Origin: Utricularia gibba
Lineage: Eukaryota; Streptophyta; Magnoliopsida; Lamiales; Lentibulariaceae
Length of the DNA stretch: 64,000 bases
Reading direction: 5' to 3'
Assembly: GCA_002189035.1 (NCBI GenBank)
Contig: NEEC01000012.1
Span: 1,612,001-1,676,000 of the forward strand
Of the stretch, positions 40,364 to 53,159 are shown piece by piece; within the stretch, counting starts at the first letter, position 1, and the number at the start of each line of letters is the position of its first letter. Under the pieces are notes generated by a model that was not told where the DNA came from, searched no databases, and saw nothing but the letters and a program-made list of their open reading frames with translations. The position numbers were made by a program, and so were the translations under genes.

Positions 40364-40500
40364 AAATAAAAAAAATTTAATAAAAAAATTAAATATTCAT
40401 AAAAAAAAACTTGATATTCTATATCAGCTATTTATTTTATTGTCATGTTAGTTTCTCAAAATAAAATATTTGTTAATAAAAAATAAAATATTTATAAAAA
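40320..40500 (+). repeat. Tandem duplication of LTR end, about 90 bp x 2
   Basis: The LTR end ATTCAGTATCAGCTATTTATTTTATTG plus following A-rich sequence (40320-40410) is repeated with changes at 40411-40500. It overlaps and extends the 3' end of the copia 3' LTR, which blurs the element boundary and its target duplication. Confidence 0.75.
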
Positions 40501-41462
40501 ACAAATAAAAATTAAAATGACAACCGATGAACGATGATCATCAGACTTTGAATAACATACAACTATGATAATTGATGGGTGATAATCGAACATTCAAGAT
40601 GAAGATCAACAATAAAATGAAAAAAATCGAATTAATAGATTAGGATTGTAATTTGTTGATTAAATAAATAAACATTTTTTATTCAAATTAATAATTAAAA
40701 ATATTAAAATTAAAAAAAAACAAAAAAAACAACGCATGTTGAACGTGGTATAGATTTAGCAAACCTGCACACTTGGTGCGTAGAAATAATCGATTCCAAC
40801 GAATTGATGATTTCCAGTAAAGAAAATAGAATACATATTTATTTTTGTTTTATATTTTCCTTGACAATTTGTTGAAAATATCAATAAATAATTTATTTAA
40901 TTATCATTTGTTGGGAAGAAAGAAATTTTTTTATAATAATCTAGTAATTTAAAAATTTACAAGAAATGAAGAAAAAAATATAAAGACAGGTTTATGGAGA
41001 GAAGCAACCTAGTCAAACAAAGTCTATTAAGTTCTTGCTATTCCGTACCATCTTCATCACATCATCATAATAAATCTTTTTTGAATACCTCAATTTTTGT
41101 GATTTTTTTTCAAATCACCAACTTATTCTTTTTTCTTACTGATTCAGAAATCCATAAATTATTTAATATTACGGAAAAACCTTTTAAAAAAACTTGCAAA
41201 TAGAATTATTCATTTTTTTTTAAAATATCATAATTAAAAATGCCAAATCTTGGCTCGTTGACTTACTTATTTTTGTTGGAAATCCAATAATATTTAATTT
41301 CTTCATTATTCTGATTTGGTCATTGCTTATCCTACTTTGTCCAAGTCACCTTTTCAAAATATTATTTTTTAATTACTATAAATAATATGTTTTTTTCAAT
41401 CAATATAATTTACAACATATATATTTTTTAGAGTTTTAAAAAATAAAAATGATTGGGAATTG
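40501..41462. other. AT-rich spacer upstream of TBL gene
   Basis: Very AT-rich sequence with A and T runs. No gene or element boundary was identified. The last 100 bp are the TBL promoter region. Confidence 0.4.
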
Positions 41463-41470
41463 TATATAAA
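41463..41470 (+). promoter_or_regulatory. TATA box close to TBL start
   Basis: TATATAAA ends only 33 bp before the predicted ATG (41504), which would leave a leader of a few bases. Either the leader is extremely short or this is not the functional TATA. Confidence 0.4.
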
Positions 41471-41503
41471 CACGTCTCCCATCTCTTCGTCTTCTACATC
41501 CAA

Positions 41504-43225
41504 ATGAAAACGTGCGTTTTCGCGTTGATCGCTCTGTGTCTTCTATCCCCGTCGGATGCCAGAATCGCGAGAACTGAGTGCGATTTCTCTCAGGGAAACT
41601 GGGTTCGTGATGATTCCTATCCTCTATACTTATCATCGCAGTGCCCCTTCATCTTAACGGAGTTTGATTGCCGGAAAAACGGCCGCCCGGACGATGATTA
41701 CACCAAGTTCCGATGGCAGCCCCACGGCTGCGAGTTGCCGAGGTAACCTCCTGTTCGATTGTTTTTTTTTTCTTCAACTTTTAGTGTTCTTATCTTCCTC
41801 TCTTTTTGTCTTTTCCCACTAATCTCCTTTATGTTATCTTTTTGTTTTTTAAAGATAAGATGAGAATATTCAGATTTCTTATTCTTATTATATACTTTTT
41901 TCATATTAGAATTAATCAGCACTCTAATAATTCTATAAATTCTAATTATCAAAATAAAAATGATTGTAAATCTAATTCTAGGAATATGATAAGAAAAATT
42001 CATTCTTATTCTATAATCATTTGAAAAATTAATTTAAATGATTAATAATTTTTTAAGAGTATTGAATGATTCAAAATATTGAGGTTAGAGGTGGACGTGG
42101 GAGATGATGGGACTTGGACACAGGAGAGGTTGAAAGGCCACTTTGTTCATGTATTGTTTGTCACTCAAAGGAGACGACGACATCTTAACCACTGCCACGA
42201 ACTCCTTGTGATGTGATCTGCTCCTGCTGACATCCTGAGCTGCAGGTTCGACGCTCATGGCTTCATGGAGAAACTAAGAGGGAAGAGGCTCATCTTCGTT
42301 GGAGATTCTCTGAGTTCAAATCAATGGCAGTCGCTCGCTTGCCTGCTTCACGTAGCCTTTCCCCATGCAATCTACGCCCTTCAGACCATCAACGGCCTGT
42401 CCACCTTCACCTTCCCTGTAAGTGGTGTGTTTTGATGTTCATTCATTCATTCATTCCGACCATTTATACGTGTTGGGCTGCAGGAGTACGGAGTCTCGCT
42501 TCTGTTCCTGAGGAACGCGTTTCTGGTGGACATAGTGGAGGAGCCGGCGGGTCGTGTTTTGAAGCTGGAGTCGATCAGTTCGAGCCGGGTTTGGGGGGGA
42601 ATGGACGTCATGATCTTCGACTCGTGGCACTGGTGGCTGCACTCCGGCAGAAAGCAACCGTGAGCATTCATTCAACTTGGTGGCAGAGTAAAACAAAACA
42701 CAAAACATCTCTCTCAACTTTTTTGGTGGCAGATGGGAATGGGTGGTGGAGGGGAAGAGGATCGTGAGAGACATGGATCGCTTAGTTGCGTATGAAAGAG
42801 CACTCAAGACCTGGGCGAATTGGATAGACTCCAACGTGGACACGACTAAGACTCAAGTCTTCTTCCAGGGCGTCTCCCCTGACCACGACGGGTATCCAAT
42901 TCCCACTTCCAAAATGAGAATCATGCGCAGAATCATATGCGTAACTGGTTGCAGGGGGCTGTGGGAGACGTGCGCCGGCAAGTGGAGGCCGACGGGACCG
43001 GGAACCGGAAGCCGGCACCCGGGGGAGGTTTTGCTGGAGAGAGTGCTGGCGGCGATGGAGAAACCAGTCCATCTGCTCAACATCACGGCGATGTCGCAGA
43101 TGAGAATCGACGGCCACCCTTCGTTCTACGGCTCGAGGAGCCATCGGGGGATGGACTGCACACACTGGTGCCTCAGTGGGGTGCCTGATACCTGGAATCA
43201 GTATTTGTATGCTCTGCTCAATTAG
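41504..43225 (+). CDS. Trichome birefringence-like protein (TBL37-43 type)
   Basis: Member of the TBL/DUF231 family of Golgi polysaccharide O-acetyltransferases. Exons 41504-41742, 42246-42417, 42484-42659, 42733-42891 and 42955-43225 give 338 aa. An N-terminal hydrophobic signal segment (VFALIALCLL) is followed by the Cys-rich TBL domain: CDFSQGNWV, YPLYLSSQCPFI, FDCRKNGRPD..Y, RWQPHGCELPRF. Then comes the esterase GDS motif GDSLSSNQWQSLACLLH and the C-terminal DxxH motif in DCTHWCLSGVPDTWN. GDS Ser, Asp and His of the catalytic triad are present. The NQWQSL form and short length point to the TBL37-43 group. Which wall polymer is acetylated is unknown. The start was chosen for its signal peptide. 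Confidence 0.93.
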
Positions 43226-44649
43226 GCCACGCAATATTGGCTACAAGTTGTGTATTCTCTCTCAATTAGCCATGATGAAGTGGATACACCACAGTTGGAT
43301 TACCAAATACTAATTTCTATTTTTAATATGTATTTTTTCCAGCCAGAGATTAAATTAGAGTATAAAATTGAATTTGGATATAAAGATCCATTTTAATATA
43401 ATAATTAAAAATTATTTAGGTAACATTGTTTGTTTGCCAAAATAATAGAGATTAAAAATATCAAATTTTAAAATATTAAGAATTTTATCCAATTTCCATA
43501 TAACGAGAATCTATATTAACCATATAATGGCAGTTTTTTTTTTAAATTTTATGAACTTGCGGTGGGTGGCATTGGGTTTTTTTTTTATAATTTCAAAATT
43601 AAAATATGGTATATAATTTTACTTTTCTATATTTTCATTTTCATGTCAAATCTTATGCAGTGCCATAATTTAGGGCTTTTATCTTATCTCAATTTATTGA
43701 ATTAATTCTATTTAATTTAAAATGTACAAATTGCATTTTTTATTCAGAAAATTATAAATTCATATTCTATGATTAATTTTAAAAATTGTTGAATTTTTAT
43801 TTCATTTATAAAATAAAAATACATTTATATTTTTATTTGAACTATTAAATTTCATAATATAGTTTATGTTATATCGTAAAATAATTTTATAATCACAATA
43901 TTTATTTTATTAATCAAAACTAATTTTATTATAGAATAACAATGCCATTGATTCACATGCGATTTTCGGGGCTCATCTTTATCTTGCTGGTTAAGAGTTT
44001 CAATTTAACTAGTCTCCATGTGTTTAAAAGAGAGGCATTTTATGCATTATGTAGGCATAGCAAAAGAGTGAGTATTCAATGACTCAATTTAGTACATGAC
44101 TTCGCATTTGAGAAGCCACAAGATCCATTATCATAGGAGATCAAACCATGATATGAACTAGTTGTTAATTAGGGGGAAGTAGTGATTTTCACAAGTTTTC
44201 TCCAACATTATTCATAACCAAGCCTCATTGAAGATGTTCATGTTGGGTATGCAAAAAGTTTTAGTATTCATTGTAAGTGGAGTCAAAGATCACATAGTTT
44301 CAAGATGTTTGTTGTAAATCATTAGCTTTTTTTTGATCTCATGATGGTTGATGCAAATGAACAATTTTATAGAAGAGGTTGGCAATCCAAACATCAAGTT
44401 GAATGAAAAGAGTTTTGATTCCACTATTTTTTTATGATAGAATTGTACAAAGTGCAACAAATAAATTGATATTCAAAAATTCTAAATAATTCTATTGATA
44501 TTCTTTCCTAACTATATACATACTTACTAACTAGGTTTCATATTGTCAATGTCCGAGAAGCTGCTACGATATTTACTCTTACTTAGAGCTCAAAGCCAAT
44601 CAAGTATCCAAAAATTAGACCCCTGAAAACACACATAAAGGAATCACCA
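43226..44649. other. AT-rich region, no gene
   Basis: AT-rich sequence; 43740-43930 resembles AT-rich stretches near 57000-57260 and 60050-60310 and may be a dispersed repeat. From about 44000 it may be upstream debris of the plus-strand copia that follows, but no domain could be read. Confidence 0.4.
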
Positions 44650-47600
44650 AGGAGGTAAATATTCATAACTATCAAAAAATGGTTGAAGCTCTCTTATACT
44701 TTAGTTCCACAAGACCGGATATTACTTTTACAGTAACATTTCTTTTTAAAGTATAACATTTCTTTTTATGGCAACATTTCTTTTTAGGATTATGCTTAAA
44801 CTTGTAAATTTACATCTTCAAATTACTAAACAAATTTTTAGATATTTAAAGTCTACAAAATCATTGGACCTATACTTTAGAGAAACACTAAACTTTATCT
44901 TTAAAGATTTGTTTACTCAGACTTTGTAGTGAAAGAGGTTCTATCGCTTCCAAGCTTGAAACCTTGAAGATTGGATACGATATAGAACTACAAGTTTGAG
45001 ATTTTAGCACTTGCAAATTGAGGAGTCAAATGTAATGCTAAAAAGACAGGTTTATATATAGATTGTACATATTTTATAGACCAGTTCCAACAACTAGAAA
45101 AATAACCATTGGTTTGTCTATTTGTGTTTTCTAATGGGCTTCAATGAGGGCTGAAGTTTTTTACTTATGTTGTCATCCGTTAAGTTAGGCCTTGCAGTAT
45201 GAGACTTGTCCTTTGTACCCATTTCCTCTTCTATGTGTGACTTTTGTTTTCCCAGAATCCTTACTTCTCATTTGTAATCCCTTCGTCTTGGATCTATTCA
45301 GTCAAATGCATCCTCTTCAATTCATCATCACTCAATACTCCACCTTGATGTATTCATTCTAGTACACTTGGATCCTTATAGATTGATTCCCACTCATAGA
45401 GCCCCAATTTCCTTCTCAGGTAGTAAAAACCCTTTGGGAATAGTAATTTCATGTGGGGATCAAAAATATGTTCTTCTGAAGCAATATACTACACGTTAAT
45501 TAAATTGTCTTACACATAATTCCGTAGAACATGGTATTTGATACTGATGTGCTTGCTTCTTCCAAAGTATACTAGGTTTTTTGTCATACATATAATCGAT
45601 TAGTTGTATATCTTGAGAGTTATTGGACTTGCTACTTCTATTTTCAGATCTTTCAAAAGTTTTAGAATTCATACTACATGATTAGCAGCAACAATCACAA
45701 TCATATATTCAGCCTCTGCAAAAGATTGAGCTACTACTTTCTGTTTCTAACGATTCCAAGTAAAGGCAATTCCTACAAGTAAGAAGATGTACCCGATAGT
45801 GAATTTGCAATCACCTATATCCCCAGCATAGTCACTATCCACATATTCTTTTACTATTAGGTTTGAATGTTTCTTAAACACAAGTTTATAGTTCACATTA
45901 CACTGTACATAATTCAATACTCTTTTTGCAGCCTCAAAATGATTCCGATGGGGATCAGTCATGAAACTTGAGAGTAATCCTATAGGAAATACAATATATG
46001 ACTGTGATGTAGATAAGTACATTAAGCATCTAATTAGACTTCTCTATTTTTTTTTTCATTTGTGAAATTTTCAAGATCACTAATAACGCCTTTAGGATCC
46101 ACTATAATTGCCACTAGTTTGGCATAAGGAGAAATAGGCACCGAGGCATGCTTTCTTTTCTAGAATTTATACTTTTTCACTAGGTCTCTTGCCTATTTAG
46201 TCTATACTAGGGATATAAATTCCTCTATCTGTATAATCTCCAAGCCCAAAAAATAGTGCATTGGTCCTAAGTCCGTCATTTCAAATTTCTTTTTCAACAA
46301 ACCTTTCTTTTCTTCAATCTGCTCTATATTGCTTCTAGTTATGAGTATACCATCCAATTAAAGCGAAATGATCACTTGATCATGTTTATTGCAATTTAGA
46401 ATGTACAATATTGTATCATTTGCACTCTTCATATACCCTTGTTGCAGGAAATAATTATCAATCTTGTTGTACCAATCACAATGAGCTTGCTTAAGACTAT
46501 ATAGAGCTTTGTGTAGAAGGTTAACTTTATCCTCTTCTCATTGAAGTATAAAGCCTAGAGGTTGTTCTAAGTATATATCCTCATTTAGGTGATGGACGTT
46601 CCATCGCATACATGCTAAGATTCATATTAATAGTTTTAAAGTATCCAATCTAGCTATTGGAGTAAACGTCTCATCGTAATCAACCCCCTTTTTTGAGAAA
46701 ATCCTTGAGCAACCAATCTGGATTTTTTCTTATTTTCTGATCCATCAACATTTAACTTTAGTTTATGTATCCATCTTAATCCAATCACCTTCTTATTTGT
46801 AGGCCTATCAACTACAATCCAAGTATTATTTTTTTCTATAGTCTCAATCTCAAGGATCATTGCTTTCTTTCAATTTGAATGATTGAGAGTACTAGAGAGA
46901 ATATGAGGTTCAGCTGAAACTAATACCTTTTCCAAGATTTCATTTCAATTTCTATACCTTTAGATAATAGGTTCATCTTTAGAGTTTGAGAAAACCCATC
47001 CCAAAGCTCGTGTTCATTTTTATTTCCATCATGATATTCTAAATCCTCGAGTTCTGATATCTCTAGTTGTTGTTCTGTTTCTCTTGTATCACTAATACTT
47101 CTATGCACTGAATTTTCAACTTGGCAGTCAATTTTATCACTGTTAGTAGGAATCGAGTTGTTTTTATAGTTGGTTTCAATCAAAGGATCCTCATCTCCAA
47201 GGAGAATGTTAGTTTGTCCATTATTTTCTATTGTGATATTCTCAATTGTCCTTTCCTATTTAGTATTGATTGTGCAATCAATGACAATACCAAGTTGTGT
47301 CATTTCTTCTCTTTCAAGTTATTGTTGTTCAAAATTGTATAGTTGATCGATGCCTCCAACATCACTGTTATATGTATCAAGATTGATATTAGGAGAAGGT
47401 AAGCACTGCATCATTTGGTACATGTAGCTATTGTTAGTCTCATTAGAGTTTATTTCTTGGTTTCCCAATTCCATTTTCCAAGTTCATCAAATGATACATC
47501 CCTATTGATGACAATTCTTTAAGAGTCTATATCTAACACCCTATATCCTTTTGTCACATCATTATACTCCATGAACACTCCAATTTTAGCTTTCTTGTCT

Positions 47601-50600
47601 ACTTTACTCCTCTTCTCTTTTGACACATGCACATAGCAGATGGAGACAAAAATTCTGAAATGGTGGATATTAGGTTTTCTATTCCAAAATAACTCATATG
47701 GAGTTTTGAGCTCTCCTGTTTCAGTTGTAGATGGCCTATTCAGTATGTAAACTGCAGCATTCACTGCTTTAGCCCAATATGTAAAGGATATTCCCTTTTC
47801 AAATAGCATATACCTTGCCATCTCTGTTATAGTTCTATTTCATTTCTCACTAACACCATTCTGTTGTGTAGTATAAGGAGTAGTAAATTGATGAATAATG
47901 CCTTGTAGATCACATATGTTTGCCAGCTCCCTAGGTGTGCATTCTCCTCTATTATCTATTCAAATTTTCTTAATTTTTTTCCCACATTGATTTTCTATTT
48001 GAGCTTTAAATATTTTGAACATGTATAGCACTTCAGATCTACATTTCAAGAAAAACACTCAGCAAACTTAGTAAAATCATCAACAAATATGAGGTAATAC
48101 CTATTTCCTCTTGTAGTAATTGTACTCATAGATCCACATACACTACTATAGACAAGTTCTTACTTTCCAAGTGCCTTTTGGAACAAGTAACCGAGTAATT
48201 TTTCCTAGTTGATAGCTTGAGTACACATCATGACTTGATGTCAATTCAGATAAGTTGTTCACTAATTGATTTTTTTGAACTTTGTTAAGAGAATTAAAGT
48301 TGTGGTGTCTGCAATGTTTATGCCACAGGTTTTCCATGTCCTTGGCAGATAGACAAATATCCAAGTTGAGATTGGAGAACTCCATGGGTTTTAATGGAAA
48401 TATCCAATTTTTCATTGAAACTAACAACAGTAATTTTCCAGTGGCATTGGAAATCCTACACTCATCATGAAAGAATGCTATGGTGATCCCTTTACTCATC
48501 AATTGACCAACACTTATCAAATTATGTGATGCTTTTGATAAATAGGTGTACTTTATGTCTAAATATTTGTTTGTTAGCTCAAGCCTTGCTGTTCCTATCC
48601 CATCCACTCTAATCACGTTCCCATCTGTGATTTATATATTTTTTTGCAAACAAGGGTCCATATGAGATGATGGTGAAATCATTTGTAAGATGATTACTAT
48701 TACTACTATCAACCGGTCAAGTTTGATTCCCATTAAATCTAGTAGTTGTAGCTAGAACTTTATCTTTCCGTAGTAAGTAAAGGTCAAACACTTCCTTTCC
48801 ATTAATAATGTTTGAAGGAGTTACAACAATTATAATTTTAGCAGAATCGAAGACAAAGATGCCCCTTTTGTACTTGGTTGTCCCATTTTGCTCATCTTCT
48901 TTTCTTCCATTGCATACTTGCTAAATGTAACCCTTTTCTTGACAATAATTGAAAATCTTGTGAGGGCGATAAAAGCAGTTCGTGGGTAGCTGGTTTTTCT
49001 ATTTGTAGTAAGGAGACAATTGAAAGTGTCCCTTCTTTTCTTTATTATGGCTTTGCATAGCTGATCCAGTCGGCATAGTGTTAAAGGCTCCGTAACTTCT
49101 TGTAATTGATATCTTTTCTCTCTTATTTCTTCATCCCACCAGTTGAGGCAATGGCTACAATAATAGAGTTGAAGGATCTAGGTAGAATTCCAACAATTTT
49201 TTCTTTCACTCTCCTATCATCCATAGCTTCTCCAAGTGCCTTAAATTTTTTGATAGCAGGTAGTAGAGTGTCCTTGAAAGTGGTTCTAGAGGTTCTAGAA
49301 TCTAATTTCAAGTCATCTATAACCCTCCAAAGGTTGGTGACCTTCATTTCCTTCCTTTCATATGTGATTGAAAACTCTTATGCAAGTGAATCCCAAACTT
49401 TCTTTGAGGAGGAGCACTAGATAATGTAGTTGTAAACCTCCCCTACAAATGCTGCATCGAGAACACTTCTCGCTAAAAGGGACCAGTCGTTCCATTTCTC
49501 TGAGGCCTTGACATCCGCATCAGTAAACTTAAGTGTGTCTAAAAAGACATCCCAAAGTTTCAACGTCTTGATGTGATTTGTCATTTTTACAACCCAAATC
49601 ATGTAGTTTTTTCCATTGAAAACAGGAGATAATGAGTTGGTTGACGCCATGATATTGATCTACTATTTGCAGAAATCTGGTGAGTAAAAACAAGTAGAAG
49701 TGACCTGAACAAGCTTGCCCTCTTGGGATTTTTAGTATCCCATAGTTGTCACCATGAAAAAGGTTCTATAGCTTCCAAACTTGAAGTCTTAAAGATTCGT
49801 TACTATCTAGAACCACAAGTTTGAGATTTGAGTGCTTGCAAATTGAGTAGCTAAATGTATATTGCTAAAAAGGCAGGTTTATATAGATTGTACATATTTT
49901 ATAAACCAATTCCACGATTAGAAAAATAACTGGTTGTTTGTTTATTTGTGTTTTCTAATGAGCTTCAATGAGGGTTGAAGCCTTTTACTTATGATTGATA
50001 TGTTGGGTTGGGCGTTGTAGTATGAGACTTGTCCTTTGGACCTACTTTCTTTTCTATGTTGCTTTTTGCTTTCCTAGAATCCCTACTTCTCATTTGTAAT
50101 CCCTTCGTCTTGGATCTATTTATTTGAAGATGCAGCTTCAATTCCTCATCACTCAACACGCAATTGATGACTGTGTTCTCAAATCCACTACTAGTTATCT
50201 GTTTACCCTAGATCTGTGACCTTTGTGTGGAATTGCAAAAAGCAAGATTTGATCGCTCAATCTTTAGCCGAGATGGAATATGTTGTTGGAGCCTCAACAA
50301 CCAATCATGCCTAATGATTGATAAACTTATGAGAGTTCCTATGAATTAAAATATAGCAACCTCACATATTGAAGATCAATAACAAATCACAATTAATATT
50401 GCACAGAATCCAATCATGTTCATAAAGACAAAGCACATCAGGATCAAATCTCATATTCTGAGAGATTATATGAAAGAAGAAAACCTAAAGTTATAATTTC
50501 TATCATCGAGCATCAAGCGGTAGATATCTTAACAAAGTCATTATTCACGAAGCATTTCTCTAAAATCAGGGAATTACTAGGTTTGCAAAGAAACCCAATT

Positions 50601-51089
50601 GAGTCTATAATCTTATTTCAGTCACATCCTCAGGGAGGAATGAAGGTGTAAGGTGATGTGTCTGATACAAATCTAAAACAGCAATAGGATTTTTAATAAA
50701 CAATTTTTGAGATTGATGTACTAGGTTGTGTTATGTGGCCAGGTTGAATCAAGGAAGAAAAAAAGAAGTACAAAGTAGTTGGGTATTAGATCTCAATTAA
50801 CTTAAATGGATCGATAAAAATAAATACACAAACCCACATGATATCAAACAATCCAATGTAAAATTTACTGAAAGAATACCTAAGCCACAACTAAATAAGA
50901 GACAACAGCTAATTCTGATTTTAGGGCTAACGGTCATATAAATCTCTTTCTATAAATACTTGTGATGTTCACTTATCAAATAAGAAAAATCTCTTGCCAC
51001 CATATCAATGATCCATATCTCATATTCTAAAGTCTCTCATATCAATACCTCAAAAACACTTTCATTGATTTGCTTGCTAAATGGTAACA
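44650..51089 (+). mobile_element. Plus-strand Ty1/copia remnant, interrupted
   Basis: The left part (44650-44929) reads in pieces as copia reverse transcriptase/RNase H: FSSTRPDITF, IFRYLKSTKSLDLYF. The domain resumes after the inserted element at about 50163-50600: ST.SYLFTLD, NSKK-like and AEMEYV-like pieces, the TKHIRIKSHILRDY-like segment and VDILTKSLF-like end. A purine tract CAGGGAGGAATGAAGG precedes a likely 3' LTR at 50647-51089 (TGTAAGGTG...GGTAACA) with an internal CTATAAATA near 50954. Many stops are present; no 5' LTR was found. The strand and order are clear; the LTR end is approximate. Confidence 0.75.
44930..50158 (-). mobile_element. Minus-strand Ty1/copia nested in the plus-strand copia
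   Basis: LTRs of about 408 and 404 bp at 44930-45337 and 49755-50158 share most of their sequence in direct orientation. Minus-strand coding homology runs in copia order: gag start 49650 (NGKNYMIWVVKM), UBN2 near 49347-49123, protease and GAG-pre-integrase 48616-48146 (LISVGQL, LWHKHCRHHNF), integrase end 47821-47519 (YWAKAVNAAVYILNR, PYELFW), reverse transcriptase 46860 (TWIVVDRP, GLRWIHKLK) and RNase H 46022-45747 (VDSDYAGD). Stops and frameshifts break it into many frames. LTR divergence makes it moderately old. No matching 5-bp target duplication was found. Confidence 0.88.
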
Positions 51090-51965
51090 TCTTCCAAGTG
51101 AAGTTCTAACTGATCCACAAACCTCTTCCAATCCTCTGTGTTCTTACGCTACGAGGATGGTCAACAATGAGAGCGCTTGCAGCGTTTACAACTTTTCTGT
51201 AACTTTCCAAACCTCAATGTTGCAAGATAGGGTATGCCATTGTTCTTTGAGCACTAAAATGTCATCACTCTCTTGTGTTGTACGTAACATGGTTAATGAT
51301 TTTCTTACAGAAAGTCCGACATTTTCTGAAGCCTCGTCTCCTTTTGATCGAAGAAACGGAGACAAGAACCATAATGACTTGTGACAAGAGAAGCCCCCCT
51401 CCAACAGACTTCAGCTTACTCCGACATGCATATTCAATTCTCCCCTTGTTAATCTGCAACCGTTATTGCAAAGATCTGAAACCGTTTACGGGTATTTCCA
51501 AATTCCGAGCATAACCACCAGTAACTTTCTCCGGCCGCCAACTTTTCCGGAGAAAGTGGTTTCAATTTTTGTATCCTATTTTCAACATATGTCGTCGTCC
51601 CTCGATTTCTCACCCTCTCAGGATCCATGCACAGAGTCGGTTTGTCTTACCGCAGATTCAAACACCATGATCACGTAAACACGATTTGTCATACAATATT
51701 TATCATTGTGGTGGAGGTTGGCCTGTGAGAAGGCCATCACAGGCTTGTCGTAAAGAGTGATCAGAAGTAAGAAATTAGAGCATGACATTTCTTAGTATCC
51801 ATCACCATTGTTTTGCGGAACAATCGCATGGGAATGAAACACACGCACGCACATGAACTGATCGATCGTCTCACGTTACACGAATTGAAGGGATATTCAA
51901 AGTTGCAACTAAAAAGGCACTAAGCTGAACATCAAAATAAAAAATCTCATTCATGGTCATCCTCC
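51090..51965. other. Intergenic, 3' flank of PDF1-like gene
   Basis: Open frames on both strands near 51157-51680 show no family match. The part next to 51965 is presumably the 3' UTR of the PDF1-like gene on the minus strand. Confidence 0.35.
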
Positions 51966-52880
51966 TCAGAGTCGCCCCTCGTTCGCCATCTTGAAGATCT
52001 CAGCCTGGGCTTCGGCGGCTTCGCTGGATCCCAGAGATGAGATGAACCTTTCTCTCACCTCGCTGGTAGTGTAAGGGAACTTGGAGTGCACCATAGAGTT
52101 AAGCAGGGCGGCAGTCCCTTCCCGGTAAAGCTCTCCGAACCCGTCCGTTCGAGGGTTCGAGAGCGCCTGCATCACGTTGGGTCGGGGCCCGAAGCCTGGA
52201 ATGCTGGGGATGCCAAATACGTTGCCCAGAGTCCCTAGCCAGCCCACTATGTTCCACACCATTGATGGATGGTTCCTCCAGAAGCTGGATTTCACAATTA
52301 CAAATATGTGAGAAGGAATTCAATTTAATTCAGTTGTGTGATTCTTTTGGAAGATGAGTGAAAGCGATCTAAGATCCCAGGATACTGAGAAAATCAATTT
52401 AGGCAGTATTTGATCATCATTTCTATTACTAATATAATTCAAATCAAGTGATTCTAGGTTGGGTGATGGTGGTACTTACATGCAAGGGAAAGGTCCTGGG
52501 GAGTTTGGATCGGATACCGGAGGTGAGGGGGATATGGTAGGAGTTGTAACCGGTGGAGTATACGTCACCGGCGTTGTGATCGGCGGAGTTGAATAGGGTG
52601 GCCGGTTGTTCGAACCACCGTGTCCCTCTGATGGAGTTGGCGTCCTACCGCAGCTTACTGGTGGCGATGAGCTTCCATAGCTACCTCCCGAGCTGCGGCT
52701 TGGAGGGCTCCCGGAAGTGCCTCCTGAGCTGCGGCTGGCAGGACTCCCTTTTGGAGGATGATGGGAGTGAGGGTCTTGTGAGTAGTAGCCCTTGCTGTCT
52801 TCAAAAGTGGAGGAGGATGCAGGGGAAAAAATAAGGGAAAGAAGCAGAAGCAGCAGGAGCTTCGTTGCCTTGATCTCCAT
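51966..52880 (-). CDS. PDF1: Protodermal factor 1-like cell-wall protein
   Basis: Homologue of Arabidopsis PROTODERMAL FACTOR 1, a Pro-rich extracellular protein made in the shoot epidermis (L1 layer). Exons 52880-52480 and 52284-51966 give 239 aa. ATG 52880 opens a signal peptide (LLLLLLLSLIFSPASS). It is followed by a low-complexity Ser/Gly/Pro region with a repeated SRSSGG motif and a Thr-Pro-rich stretch, PPVTTPT-like. The conserved C-terminal domain is diagnostic: FWRNHPSMVWNIVGWLGTLGN, IPSIPGFG, QALSNPRTDGFGELYREGTA, LLNSMV, FPYTT..VRE.F, FKMANEGRL. An in-frame ATG further upstream lacks a signal peptide and is not preferred. An L1 box lies about 145 bp upstream, consistent with epidermal expression. 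Confidence 0.93.
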
Positions 52881-53024
52881 GGATCTTCTTCTTGAGTTTC
52901 CTGTTGAAAAAAATAAAACAGAGATTGGTGGTGAAGAAAGAGTGAGAAGGGGAGAATCAAAGGGTGGAATATAAAGAGTAAAGAGGAGACAGTGAAGTAA
53001 ATACAAGCTGGTGCTCGCTACAGG

Positions 53025-53032
53025 TGCATTTA
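53025..53032 (-). promoter_or_regulatory. L1 box (HD-ZIP IV site) upstream of PDF1-like gene
   Basis: TAAATGCA on the minus strand matches the L1-box consensus TAAATG(C/T)A bound by ATML1 and PDF2. It lies 145 bp upstream of the start codon, with a TATA-like TTTATATT between (about 52967-52974). An L1 box controls epidermal expression of PDF1 in Arabidopsis. Confidence 0.75.
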
Positions 53033-53159
53033 ACATCATTAACTACCAATGCCTGTTCCTAGTTTTGGGTTTTTAAAAAAACTTGATTATGAATTATAAT
53101 CATCTCTCTTTTTTCCTTAAATGGCAGGCAAGTTTTGTTGTGTTGATTGGAGTAGATGC

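Noticed and set aside
42451-43234. Minus-strand frames opposite TBL exons 3-5
   Set aside because: Antisense shadows; they cross introns that the plus-strand gene explains precisely.
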